Source of the DNA: Oxytricha trifallax
Taxonomy: Eukaryota > Ciliophora > Spirotrichea > Sporadotrichida > Oxytrichidae
Length of the DNA: 64,000 nt
Assembly: GCA_000711775.1 (NCBI GenBank)
Contig: ARYC01000126.1
Coordinates: 1-64,000 of the forward strand
Direction of reading: 5' to 3'
Below the pieces are notes generated by a model. That model worked only from the letters and a program-made list of their open reading frames with translations, searched no databases and was not told the origin of the DNA. A program made the position numbers and the translations under genes. This document shows positions 53,701 to 62,990 of the stretch, one piece after another (the stretch's first letter is position 1; the number at the start of each line of letters is the position of its first letter).

Positions 53701-55877
53701 TTTTGTAATTTTGACATTGCAATCATGTTCATTGACCCCATATTACCCTAGTTCAAGTGTCTAAATGAGGAAATCCGTAAAAAAGCCTTTGAGGTTTGAG
53801 CAATTCACACTTCCCAAGTGCGCTCTTCTATAATGGATTCTTAATCAAATGCATAACTTTTGAACACGTCTATCCACAACGAAATGTTCATCTCATGGTG
53901 TCACAACTAATATAATCTTGAAGACCACCCATGAAAACCTATGAATCATTGTTTTATAGGCAGTTGAGAAATTTCATGGGCTAGAAATGCTCAACAGTAT
54001 ATGAAAGATGACTATAAAGTATAAAAAGCGAGGTGGTTCATAGAATCGAGTGAAGCTCTGGACGCTATCACTATTTTGTAATTTTGACATTGCAATCATG
54101 TTCCTTGACCCCATATTACCCTAGTTCAAGTGTCTAAATGAGGAAATCCGTAAAAAAGCCTTTGAGGTTTGAGCAATTCACACTTCCCAAGTGCGCTCTT
54201 CTATAATGGATTCTTAATCAAATGCATAACTTTTGAACACGTCTATCCACAACGAAATGTTCATCTCATGGTGTCACAACTAATATAATCTTGAAGATCA
54301 CCCTTGAAAACCTATGAATCATTGTTTTATAGGCAGTTGAGAAATTTCATGGGCTAGAAATGCTCACCAGTATATGAAAGATGACTGTAAAGTATAAAAA
54401 GCGAGGTGGTTCATAGAATCGAGTGAAGCTCTGGACGCTATCACTATTTTGTAATTTTGACATTGCAATCATGTTCATTGACCCCATATTACCCTAGTTC
54501 AAGTGTCTAAATGAGGAAATCCGTAAAAAAGCCTTTGAGGTTTGAGCAATTCACACTTCCCAAGTGCGCTCTTCTATAATGGATTCTTAATCAAATGCAT
54601 AACTTTTGAACACGTCTATCCACAACGAAATGTTCATCTCATGGTGTCACAACTAATATAATCTTGAAGACCACCCTTGAAAACCTATGAATCATTGTTT
54701 TATAGGCAGTTGAGTAATTTCATGGGCTAGAAATGCTCACCAGTATATGAAAGATGACTGTAAAGTATAAAAAGCGAGGTGGTTCATAGAATCGAGTGAA
54801 GCTCTGGACGCTATCACTATTTTGTAATTTTGACAATTGCAATCATGTTCATTGACCCCATATTACCCTAGTTCAAGTGTCTAAATGAGGAAATCCGTAA
54901 AAAAGCCTTTGAGGTTTGAGCAATTCACACTTCCCAAGTGCGCTCTTCTATAATGGATTCTTAATCAAATGCATAACTTTTGACCACGTCTATCCACAAC
55001 GAAATGTTCATCTCATTGTGTCACAACTAATATAATCTTGTAGATCACCTATGAAAACCTATGAATCATTGTTTTATAGGCAGTTGAGAAATTTCATGGG
55101 CTAGAAATGCTCAACAGTATATGAAAGATGACTATAAAGTATAAAAAGCGAGGTGGTTCATAGAATCGAGTGAAGCTCTGGACGCTATCACTATTTTGTA
55201 ATTTTGACATTGCAATCATGTTCCTTGACCCCATATTACCCTAGTTCAAGTGTCTAAATGAGGAAATCCGAAAAAAAGCCTTTGAGGTTTGAGCAATTCA
55301 CACTTCCCAAGTGCGCTCTTCTATAATGGATTCTTAATCAAATGCATAACTTTTGACCACGTCTATCCACAACGAAATGTTCATCTCATGGTGTCACAAC
55401 TAATATAATCTTGAAGATCACCCTTGAAAACCTATGAATCATTGTTTTATAGGCAGTTGAGAAATTTCATGGGCTAGAAATGCTCACCAGTATATGAAAG
55501 ATGACTGTAAAGTATAAAAAGCGAGGTGGTTCATAGAATCGAGTGAAGCTCTGGACGCTATCACTATTTTGTAATTTTGACATTGCAATCATGTTCCTTG
55601 ACCCCATATTACCCTAGTTCAAGTGTCTAAATGAGGAAATCCGAAAAAAAGCTTTTGAGGTTTGAGCAATTCACACTTCCCAAGTGCGCACTTCTATAAT
55701 GGATTCTTAATCAAATGCATAACTTTTGACCATGTCTATCCACAACGAAATGTTCATCTCATGGTGTCACAACTAATATAATCTTGAAGATCACCCTTGA
55801 AAACCTATGAATCATTGTTTTATAGGCAGTTGAGAAATTTCATGGGCTAGAAATGCTCACCAGTATATGAAAGATGA
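23766..55877. repeat. 373 bp satellite array, about 86 tandem copies
   Basis: The word GGCAGTTGAGAAATTTCATG recurs every 373 bp (for example 24135, 24508, 24881, 25254), giving about 86 units in 32.1 kb plus a 49 bp partial last unit. Copies are nearly identical. Differences are single bases and rare 1-3 bp indels, more frequent in the right part (about 50400-53600). Variants are linked in short blocks: TCATTGTG with CCTATG, CTCAACAG and CTATAAAG, against TCATGGTG with CCCTTG, CTCACCAG and CTGTAAAG. A third type has TAAATAGCG with TTCATGG. These are shuffled between units, as expected from unequal exchange and gene conversion. No coding frame is kept. The array begins within a unit at GTTGAG and breaks off at AAGATGA. 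It is presumably germline-limited satellite DNA. Confidence 0.98.
53590..54708. repeat. Three-unit higher-order repeat inside the satellite
   Basis: The rare variant GTTGAGTAATTT occurs at 53590 and 54709, exactly 1119 bp (3 x 373) apart. In this part units share GAACACGTC and alternate GAAGACCACC with GAAGATCACC. This marks a local three-unit duplication. Confidence 0.75.
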
Positions 55878-55935
55878 ACGCGAATAAATTTTTTAGTACA
55901 AAAATTAAGACTAGATTGCTAATAATTTTATCTAA
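55878..55935 (+). promoter_or_regulatory. Short leader between satellite and NEK10-like gene
   Basis: Only 58 bp separate the last satellite base from the start codon. The stretch is AT-rich. By spirotrich norms such a length would hold the whole 5' untranslated region, so the telomere-addition site of the macronuclear chromosome should lie at or very near the satellite edge (inference). Confidence 0.4.
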
Positions 55936-57508
55936 ATGGGAAGTTTCTCAAAGTTAGGTAATGATTCCTCTAAGTAGATAGGAGGTTATCAAGTTCTCGA
56001 CTTAATTGTAATTATTATCTTTGATCTTAAAATCATTTATTAGGGCAAAGGTGCTTTTGGTTCAGTGTTTCAAGTTACTAAGGGGGAAAATTAATATGCT
56101 ATGAAAGAAATTCCTTTAGCTCATTTTGATGTTACTCCTGAATAATTCTAAAATTTCTATGATGAGCAAAATAAAAATCAAGCAACTATTGATGATTTAG
56201 TAGTGGAAGAAATTTGTAGAGAGGTTGCTATTTTGAAAGATCTTGATCATCCAAATATTACAAAATACTATACTTCATTTGCTGAAGGGCAATACATCTA
56301 TATTGTTATGGAATTACTTGATGGTATATCACTCGCTGACTTCATTCTATCTCAAAGTGAGAAGGTAAAATAATCATTTATAAACATATTGCTTTTAGAA
56401 ACAAAGAGTGAAAGAAGAGATCGTGTGGAATATACTCTCACAATTATGTGCAGCACTTCGATATTTGCATGTAGAGAAAAGAGTAGTTCATAGAGACTTA
56501 GCTCCATCCAACATTTTAATTGATGGTGATTTCAATCTAAAACTAGCAGACTTTGGACTAGCAAAGAAATGGGGAACTTAATCTCAAAGTGTAATGAAAT
56601 CTTTCGTGGGGACTATTCTTTACTCATGCCCAGAAATAGTGCAATCTTAACCATATACTGAAAAAGCAGATATCTGGTCTCTCGGATGTATAATATATGA
56701 GTTGATGACTTCTATCTAACCGTTTAGTGCGGGCAATCCTCTCACTGTAGCTAAGAAGATTGTTGATGGAGATTATGAGCCACTTAACGATGATTACTAT
56801 TCACCAATGATTATTGGAGTAATCAGGAAAACAATGACTGCTGATCCTAAGAAAAGACCCAATATATTAGAACTTTGTAGCATGATGGTACCTGTGCTCA
56901 TGCAACAGATGGATGACTTAAGAATTAGGGACAATAGAAATACGAGGGAGCTCAAATTCATGAAAGATAGATTGAAAGTGTTTGAAGGCACTTCTGCAAG
57001 TGGGTTCAAAGGATTTGGATCAGGATAAGTAAATAACATGGGGGCTACTCAGGGTATTTTCAAGAATTAATATAGTTAAAACTGCTCAATAAATTTGAAT
57101 TTTCATTATCATAATAATAGACTATAAGCCACATCAAATGAACCCAAAGTGTTAAATGTTAACTAAGAAAATGTAAAGAAGCTTTCGGCTGATCCTTTAG
57201 CAAACTTCCTTTAAACAGTTAATAAACTTCAGTTTATAACTTGGCTACCACCCACTCTTAAGAAAGAAGCCAAGCAAATCCACATTGAAAACTTTTACCG
57301 TTAGATTTTTGGGAAAAATCACAATGGATAGACCATAAAGAATGAGTTGCTTAAGTTGAACAACTGTTCAAGAGAAACTATTAACATTGGTGGATAAGTT
57401 TAGTAGTCATTAAAGGATGTTACATACGAGGTACTAAGTTAAATGATTGAAGATTTACTAAGAGATCATGGATTTTATCAGAGTGCTTTATCAAATATGC
57501 ATGAGTGA
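55936..57508 (+). CDS. NEK10-like serine/threonine protein kinase
   Basis: 500 residues after removing two introns (56008-56043, 36 nt; 56365-56398, 34 nt; both GT...AG); stop TGA 57506. Kinase motifs in order: GKGAFGSVF (glycine loop), YAMKEI (catalytic Lys), [11 protein letters not shown] (catalytic loop with Asp), [10 protein letters not shown] (DFG), [10 protein letters not shown] (activation/APE segment), [14 protein letters not shown]. The HRDL-x-P-x-NI form and [10 protein letters not shown] followed by EKAD match NEK10 better than other NEKs. The catalytic-loop Lys common in Ser/Thr kinases (HRDLKPEN) is Ala here, and a substitution at this spot is also known in NEK10. NEK kinases act in cilia and the cell cycle. 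After the kinase (to about residue 300) comes a charged linker and a roughly 150-residue Gln/Asn-rich tail ending in [17 protein letters not shown]. No IES was detected. The start was chosen as the first ATG after the satellite. Confidence 0.85.
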
Positions 57509-57635
57509 AGTTTTTATTGTAGTTACAATAAATTTTGCTTGTAAAGATTTAATCGAAATTCCTAAATATTTATAATATTTGCTTAAGTTCATAATTTCAT
57601 AAAAAGACTCAATTTATGTAGATAATATTTTTCAG

Positions 57636-57655
57636 TTCCCAAGTAGCTGAATATT
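57636..57655 (-). repeat. 20 bp pointer, inverted copy
   Basis: Reverse complement of AATATTCAGCTACTTGGGAA, a perfect match to 58726-58745. Flanking bases differ on both sides, so the identity is limited to the pointer. Confidence 0.85.
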
Positions 57656-57681
57656 TTGAGTGCCATAAAATTTGTCTTCAT
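57636..57681 (-). CDS. Inverted first coding segment (MDS 1) of the scrambled membrane-protein gene
   Basis: On the minus strand ATG at 57681 begins MKTNFMALK and runs into the 20 bp pointer AATATTCAGCTACTTGGGAA, which ends at 57636. The same 20 bp lie in direct sense at 58726-58745. There they lead, in exactly the right frame, into a long membrane-protein frame that has no ATG of its own. Joining the pieces at the pointer gives 331 codons with no gap. The segment must also contain the 5' untranslated region and the chromosome end, somewhere between 57682 and about 57850. This is the layout of an inverted, scrambled macronuclear-destined segment. Confidence 0.8.
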
Positions 57682-57857
57682 TTATATTGTAGCTGTTATT
57701 AAATAATTCTATAATAAATTTTATCACATGATTTATTAAGCACCTCTCTCATTGGCTCATTAAAGCGCCTTACTCAAACTTTATTTACTAATTTATTCTT
57801 TAAGTTAAATTCATTCGTTCTAATATAAATAAAATATAAAGACTTTGAATTAATAAA

Positions 57858-58570
57858 ATGGATCGATCTACTAATGGAGGCATGGGCACAACCAATAGCA
57901 ACCCATTCTTTAAAACTGTTAATAACGGCTATGGAGAGTCATGGCAAGCCAGCAATGGAATTGATCCACGTTAGCTTCAAGAAACCCCTGAGTACAGAGA
58001 TTTAGTAAGTATAACAGAGCACGCTTTATAAAATGGGAATTTGGAAATAATTATTGCAATTATAACGATCTCTAGGATTATTGCTAAATTAAAACAATGG
58101 GCAAGTGTTTTATAACTTCTATAGGGTGATAGAGAACTTGCTTTGAAAAATTCACTCAGAACTTACAAGCATGAAGTTTTGAAGGAAATGAGAGACAATG
58201 GAGAACTTGATACCCAAATTTATGACAGAATCAAAAACGATATGCAAGCAGTTAAGAAACAGTCAGTTATTCCCAAGGATTTCCCAGCAGCAAATCAAGA
58301 AATGAAATACCCAGAACCTGGTCTCAATATGGGTAACTTGCTTTACAGAACATCAAACATGAATTATGGTACTACAAAGCCATCATAACAAGATCTCCCA
58401 AGTAAGTGTCATTTATAATAAAAGAGTAGTTTTTAATTGTAATTTCAATAGCTAAATACTACCCTCGTGGTGTTGAATTTACAAAGACATTCTTGGGAGG
58501 AAACTTTCATGATACAGGCCTAAACACTACTAAGACCCCAAGTAGAGTGCACAACTAATATGATTAGTGA
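57858..58570 (+). CDS. PIERCE1/2-like ciliary microtubule inner protein
   Basis: 180 residues using introns 58005-58124 (120 nt) and 58402-58451 (50 nt); TGA at 58568. The C-terminal half reads LLYRTSNMNYG, then YYPRGVEFTKTFLGG, then TGLNTTKTPSRVH. This order (YRTSN-x-YG, YP...F...L..G, LNT) is that of the PIERCE proteins, which sit inside ciliary doublet microtubules. The N-terminal half is Asn/Gly-rich, followed by a basic helix (SLRTYKHEVLKEMRDNGEL). Intron 1 has GT/AG ends but is 120 nt with no TGA in frame, so its retention would give a 220-residue form. The gene lies wholly between the two segments of the scrambled membrane-protein gene. The family call rests on motif memory and is moderate. 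Confidence 0.6.
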
Positions 58571-58725
58571 AAGATTAAGACTGAGATTTTGTAATTCCCA
58601 ACAATATTAAAGAAAAATTAAAATCTTGGTGTAGAATAAAAGCTTTCTAGAAAACTGTTATCCTATTTGTTTAAAATATTCGCTTTAAATTATTTGTAAT
58701 TCTTTGTCAATCGCTTCACTAATAT

Positions 58726-58745
58726 AATATTCAGCTACTTGGGAA
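58726..58745 (+). repeat. 20 bp pointer, direct copy
   Basis: AATATTCAGCTACTTGGGAA, identical to the reverse complement of 57636-57655. It marks the 5' edge of the main coding segment. Confidence 0.85.
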
Positions 58746-59692
58746 GCTAGCAACCTAATCAGCTGATACTCTTGGCTATACTCTCAACAACATTTTCCTA
58801 TTTAGCCTTCAACTTGTGCTAAACCCAGGAGTAACTTTAAACCATAACTCATTGCATTGAACTTCTCTCTTTCCTAGCTTGCTCTATAATTCTGAGCAAC
58901 TCACTCTTCATCAGTTTTATCGTGGTTTACTCCTTCTCTCAGTATATCACTCAAACTCTGATTTCAATGCTGCCAAATCACTACTAAGCTGGCTACCTGA
59001 GTTTCGTGCTATTAGCATTTTCTTACTATCTAGTAGATTGGACCAAGAAGAATTATCCAAGTGAAGTCGAGTATTACGAGAGGAAATATCTGACGGGACT
59101 GGGCAGCAGTAGAAATGAAAATAGAAACAAAATTAATGGTTTCTATCAACCAATAAGTGCAGACAATTAATAATCGGATGAGAGTCACTCTACTTTGAAT
59201 CTTATGCTTTACACCTTGGCTGCATCAGTTCTTACCATTGCATATTAATGCTTCATGATACATTTTATCGGATATTACGTATTTGGCTATAAGCAAGAGG
59301 GCCTGGAGAGTGGAAATTCTATCAACATGCTACTTTTGAGTAAATATTCTTGCCTTGCCTTTGGGTCTTACTTCGGCTATGTTTTAAATCAGAAAATGAT
59401 GAATCCTTAATCAAAACAAACCTCAACCACTACTTATGCCAATTACAACTACGGTAATTTTACCTTTTCATAGCGCCAAGACAACATAATCTTTGAAGCT
59501 TTCGCTTACTTTGGCATGATTGCCTTAGTACTCTTGGCTTTGTACAGTGTTGTGATGTTGCCAAACAATTTAGTGGCAATTAATAGCTGTTATTACTTGG
59601 TTGGCTTTGGAATCAATAAGTTCAAGCCAAATCAGTGCCTTCAAGACGAGCAGGAAGAAATTGACTCAATGTACTACTACAAACTTATTTGA
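58726..59692 (+). CDS. Main segment (MDS 2) of the scrambled polytopic membrane-protein gene
   Basis: Starting at the 20 bp pointer this frame is open to TGA at 59690. Upstream the same frame runs back to the TGA at 58568 without any ATG, which shows that the start is elsewhere. The inverted segment at 57681-57636 supplies it, giving 330 residues. Hydrophobic segments lie at about residues 21-39, 53-80 (perhaps two), 97-113, 166-196, 209-229, 264-287 and 288-303, with a charged loop at 115-165 and a short acidic C-terminus (DEQEEIDSMYYYKLI). I do not recognise the family. No intron or IES is needed within the segment. In the germline copy the gene cannot be expressed whole until the first piece is inverted and joined. 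Confidence 0.75.
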
Positions 59693-59876
59693 GGTAAAGA
59701 CTTTTTATAAGCTCTTTAAGAAAGGTAGGTCTGAAATTAAAGATATGAAAACGATGGAATCTAGGGCTGAATGATTAAATAAAGTTTAAATGAAGAGAAA
59801 AAGATGCGATTCTATCAATTTAGTTGTTTATTAACTTTTTGCTTAACTTTTATTTACTGAGATATAATTCATTCAG

Positions 59877-60199
59877 ATGACTTATTCATTAACTATCAAA
59901 GAGATTAGCAAATACGATGACAACTTTAAATCTTGTAAGATAACTTAATGAATTATTTTGCTTTCTGTTACTATAATTGACCCTCAAACTTACCCTTTAT
60001 TTCTATAGTTTTGAAATCTGAGATAGACAGATCAGAGATGAACATAACTTTAGAAAATGAAATCGTGTATCAGGATCTACCAAATACTTAAACTATGATT
60101 ATGGATGACTCAATCAACAATATCATTGACAATAGCTTCAACCATCAACCACAGGAAGATATCAGAGGTGCACACTCCAAAACATAGATTATGAAGTGA
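59877..60199 (+). CDS. Small hypothetical protein, 82 residues
   Basis: ATG 59877 (MTYSLTIKEISKYDDNFKS), an intron 59935-60008 (74 nt, GTAAG...CTATAG), then FLKSEIDRSEMNITLENEIV and on to TGA at 60197. The join keeps one frame of 83 codons. An in-frame upstream ATG near 59793 would add about 28 residues, but the added part looks like leader DNA. It is acidic, Asn-rich and soluble, with no known domain. It lies 185 bp after the membrane-protein stop and converges on the casein kinase gene, whose stop is 86 bp away. It could also be a segment of a larger scrambled gene. Confidence 0.5.
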
Positions 60200-60285
60200 T
60201 AACAATCCTAATCTTATCTAATTTTATAGTTAATTTCCTTAATAAGCTTTATAATGAAATTAATAAAAATAATCAAACTAGTTAC

Positions 60286-62990
60286 TCATCTCCTTCTGTA
60301 GTCTTCATCATATTCATCTTCGTCATCCTCCTCGAAATCTTCTTCCAATTCTTCCTCAAAGTCTTCATTGAGGTCATCAAGATTAAGTGAATCGCCTACT
60401 CCACCAGTTGTAGCGTTTCTTTTAGTACTTTTACCACCACTCTTCATAGTACTCTTACCTGGTGCTCCTGGGTTATTTTTATTTAAGAAATTATTTGGAT
60501 TCTTTGGAATAGCTAGTTATTGTTGCTATTATTTTTGTTAAAAAGGGTTGAGGTTTTAAATTTTCATGGCAAAACATTTTATTTAAAAAAAACTTAAATA
60601 AAACTGGTATAATTTACTCAGTGAACTAATAATCGAATAAATTAGTTCATTTTTAGAAAGGGAAAGATATATAATATAGCCAATTTAGTTTAAATGTTAT
60701 CAGATGTTAGGATATTATATTTATTATGTCCCCAATATATTTGTTAAGGTTTGGCTAAACTTATGGGTTATGGCAGCTGCTTTGAAGGTTCTCTCATGGG
60801 TGGCTAGTTAGGGAGCATATTCTCATTCCTCATTATTGGATTTAATCTAATAGGTGTCGCATTCCTAATATAATATTTATTCATACCCATTATATTATTA
60901 ATTATTTATAGGTTCCTTCTTCTTCTTGAGAGTATCTATTAAACTATTGTTCATGTCCTTGATGCCTCTATTGATCTAATTAGTCAGATCCTTTACCTTT
61001 ATTCTCTACTCCTATTCTTCATCAAGCCCAGACCTCTACCTAGGTGGTGGTGCTTAACTTTTGTTCTTATTGGGATTTCTTGTACTTTCCCGCATACTTC
61101 TAGGTTTCTACTTTGCATTATTGTATGGGTTAATATTGGCATAAGGGTTGATGGCTTTCTTGTCAATTTTATCCCTCAAATCACGCATTACAGTGTTGCT
61201 TATCACTGAATTCATATGACTGTTGTTTAAGTGCTGTTACAGTCGATCTCTAGCTCTACTCTGCTGACTTCGCAGACCTGTCTTGTTATCCTCATCGTCT
61301 TCGTCATCATACTCGCCATCTTCTTCGCCATCCTCCTCTTCATCGTATTCTTCCTCCTCCTAGTCATCTTACTACTTCTTAGTCTATGGTTTCTGCTGTG
61401 TTTGCCTCTTTATGTCTGGCAATTTCTGTACAGACTTGACTTTCTATGGCTGCTTATTAGTCTAGACAGGGTTGTATTGCACTTGAGATCGAGGTCGCTG
61501 TTATTGCGATTAGGGCTTATGTTTTTTACTAATTCGAGGGTAGAGATTATCGTGGTCATACTCTTCTAAGTCTTCATCGTCTTCATATCCTTCCTCACCA
61601 TCTTCATCTTCATAGTCTTCTTCTCCATACTCTTCATCATCTCCATCTTTATATTTCTTCCTGCCTCCTCTGCTGAAGTCGTCATCATTGTCAGGATCTT
61701 CCAATTACAATATGCAATTACATAAATTGCTTTAAATGTCTAAGCAAAACATTGCGTAATAAAATATAGATCTTCGTAGTTGTATTCCTTCTTTAAAATT
61801 CCGTTCTTGAGATTTTGAGCAATAGCACCTGCGTCTAATTTTATGGGTGGAAATTTTATGTCATATTTATCTCCAAATCGTTTTCTTCTCGCCAAAGCCT
61901 CTGTAGCTAAAAATTAAGTTTCAAGATTCTTTTGGATGTTCAGCGAGTTCTTTTTCTAATTACAAACAAATTTACAATAGGAAATTCGTAGTTTAAAGTA
62001 TAGTGTAGGTAATTATAAAACTTACATGTGTTAATTTCCAATCAAATTAATAGTCAATGAAATTAGCTCTATAAAAAACAGCATCAAACATCTTTTTTAA
62101 GTAAGAATAATCAGGTCTATCAGTAAACTTTAGAGCTCTACAGTATCTAAGCAAGTCCTCAAATTCAATAGGGAGTTCTTGTGAGATTTACCTAAATTGT
62201 AAATCTCGTTTCATTTGCATGATAGCTTAGTATTTATCTGTTTTTGTGTTTCCTCCAATACCCATCCATGGTAGTTGCCCCCTAACTAGATAAATCAAAA
62301 CATAGGCAAATCCTTCTAAATCATCTCTGCGACTTTACTCATAACCCAAGTGATTGTTTAAACTTGTGTAACGAGCAGTCCCTGTTAAGGCTTTCCCTTC
62401 TTTGAAAGGAATGTGCTAACCTGTTTTTGGATCAATATAACGCTTAGCCAGACCGTAGTCTATCAAATATACTGTATCTGATTTGTTTCCCATTCCCATC
62501 AAGAAATTGTCAGGCTTAATGTCTCGATGAACAAATTGTCTTGAATGGAAGTACTCGATCCTGCTCAGCTAAAAACTTATGAATTGTTCAATATATGTTT
62601 ATGAATGACTTACCATTTATTTAGCAAGCATCAAAGTAGACTTAAGAGTAAGTTTCTATCCACAATGAGAAAATAAATCTTCGAGGGATGGTCCTAATAA
62701 TTCCATAACCATAACGTTGAATTCACCCTCCTGACCAGCCCAGAATAAAATTGGGATTCCTTCATTTCCTTATAATAGTCGCATAATTTTGGCTTCATAC
62801 AAAAGCTAAGGGAATTTTACAGTCATATGTTCCTATAATTATTGTTCATTAGGAATTTAATATTGTTTTTTACTAATTTGACAGAAACTTTATCCTAAGT
62901 TATGAGATCGAGACCCTCGTATATTTGACCAAAAGCACCTCCCCCTATTTTCTTAATCAATTTGAAACGACTTGCAATTAGTATTTCCAT
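60286..62990 (-). CDS. Casein kinase 1 family kinase with long acidic tail; germline copy with three IESs
   Basis: ATG at 62990. Introns at 62833-62873 (41 nt), 62569-62613 (45 nt) and 61956-62025 (70 nt). Removing these and three pointer-flanked IESs gives 736 codons ending at TGA 60286. Kinase domain, about residues 9-275: [55 protein letters not shown] (catalytic Asp), [10 protein letters not shown] (DYG instead of DFG), [23 protein letters not shown], and [11 protein letters not shown]. These are the CK1 signatures, including replacement of the APE segment. CK1 enzymes phosphorylate pre-primed or acidic sites. The roughly 400-residue tail alternates acidic runs ([38 protein letters not shown]), Gln/basic stretches, and a final acidic block ending DEDYRRR. 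The gene is divergent from the NOXRED1-like gene. Confidence 0.88.
60534..60739 (-). other. IES 3 of the casein kinase gene (206 bp, pointer TTAACAAA)
   Basis: TTTGTTAA occurs at 60534-60541 and 60740-60747 (TTAACAAA on the coding strand). Removing one copy plus the 198 bp between them joins SLAKPQQ to [16 protein letters not shown] in frame. The removed DNA is AT-rich and contains in-frame TGA stops. The nearby alternative repeat AAACCT would put the downstream part out of frame. Confidence 0.8.
60850..60907 (-). other. IES 2 of the casein kinase gene (58 bp, pointer ACCTAT)
   Basis: ATAGGT at 60850-60855 and 60908-60913 (ACCTAT on the coding strand). Removal joins DTLKKKKEP to [11 protein letters not shown] in frame. 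A competing reading is a 22 nt GT...AG intron inside the same stretch, which also keeps the frame but adds 12 residues; 22 nt would be unusually short beside the gene's other introns (41, 45, 70 nt). Confidence 0.65.
61695..61768 (-). other. IES 1 of the casein kinase gene (74 bp, pointer GAAGATC)
   Basis: GATCTTC at 61695-61701 and 61769-61775 (GAAGATC on the coding strand), exactly 74 bp apart. Without removal the kinase frame runs into the wrong frame. With removal KKEYNYED continues as [16 protein letters not shown]. The pointer encodes part of the junction (E-D), as expected. Confidence 0.85.

Noticed and set aside
23766-55877. CRISPR-like array
   Set aside because: Units are contiguous and near-identical over the full 373 bp, with no unique spacers; the context is a eukaryote.
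56797-57039. 80-residue minus-strand frame
   Set aside because: Antisense to the NEK10-like kinase coding sequence.
58571-58725. N-terminal extension of the membrane-protein frame upstream of the pointer
   Set aside because: The frame is open to the previous TGA but lacks any ATG, is AT-driven and hydrophobic by composition, and the inverted segment gives a proper start.
60196-60390. 64-residue plus-strand frame
   Set aside because: Antisense to the acidic C-terminus of the casein kinase; the hydrophobic composition is the mirror of Asp/Glu codons.
61231-61569. 112-residue hydrophobic plus-strand frame
   Set aside because: Antisense shadow of the acidic tail of the casein kinase gene, which is in frame with a recognisable kinase on the other strand.
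61702-61768. Conventional intron of 65 nt at the kinase-tail junction (GT at 61724, AG beyond 61660)
   Set aside because: It keeps the frame but is G+C-rich and would remove conserved-looking acidic sequence; the GAAGATC pointer excision is simpler and exact.
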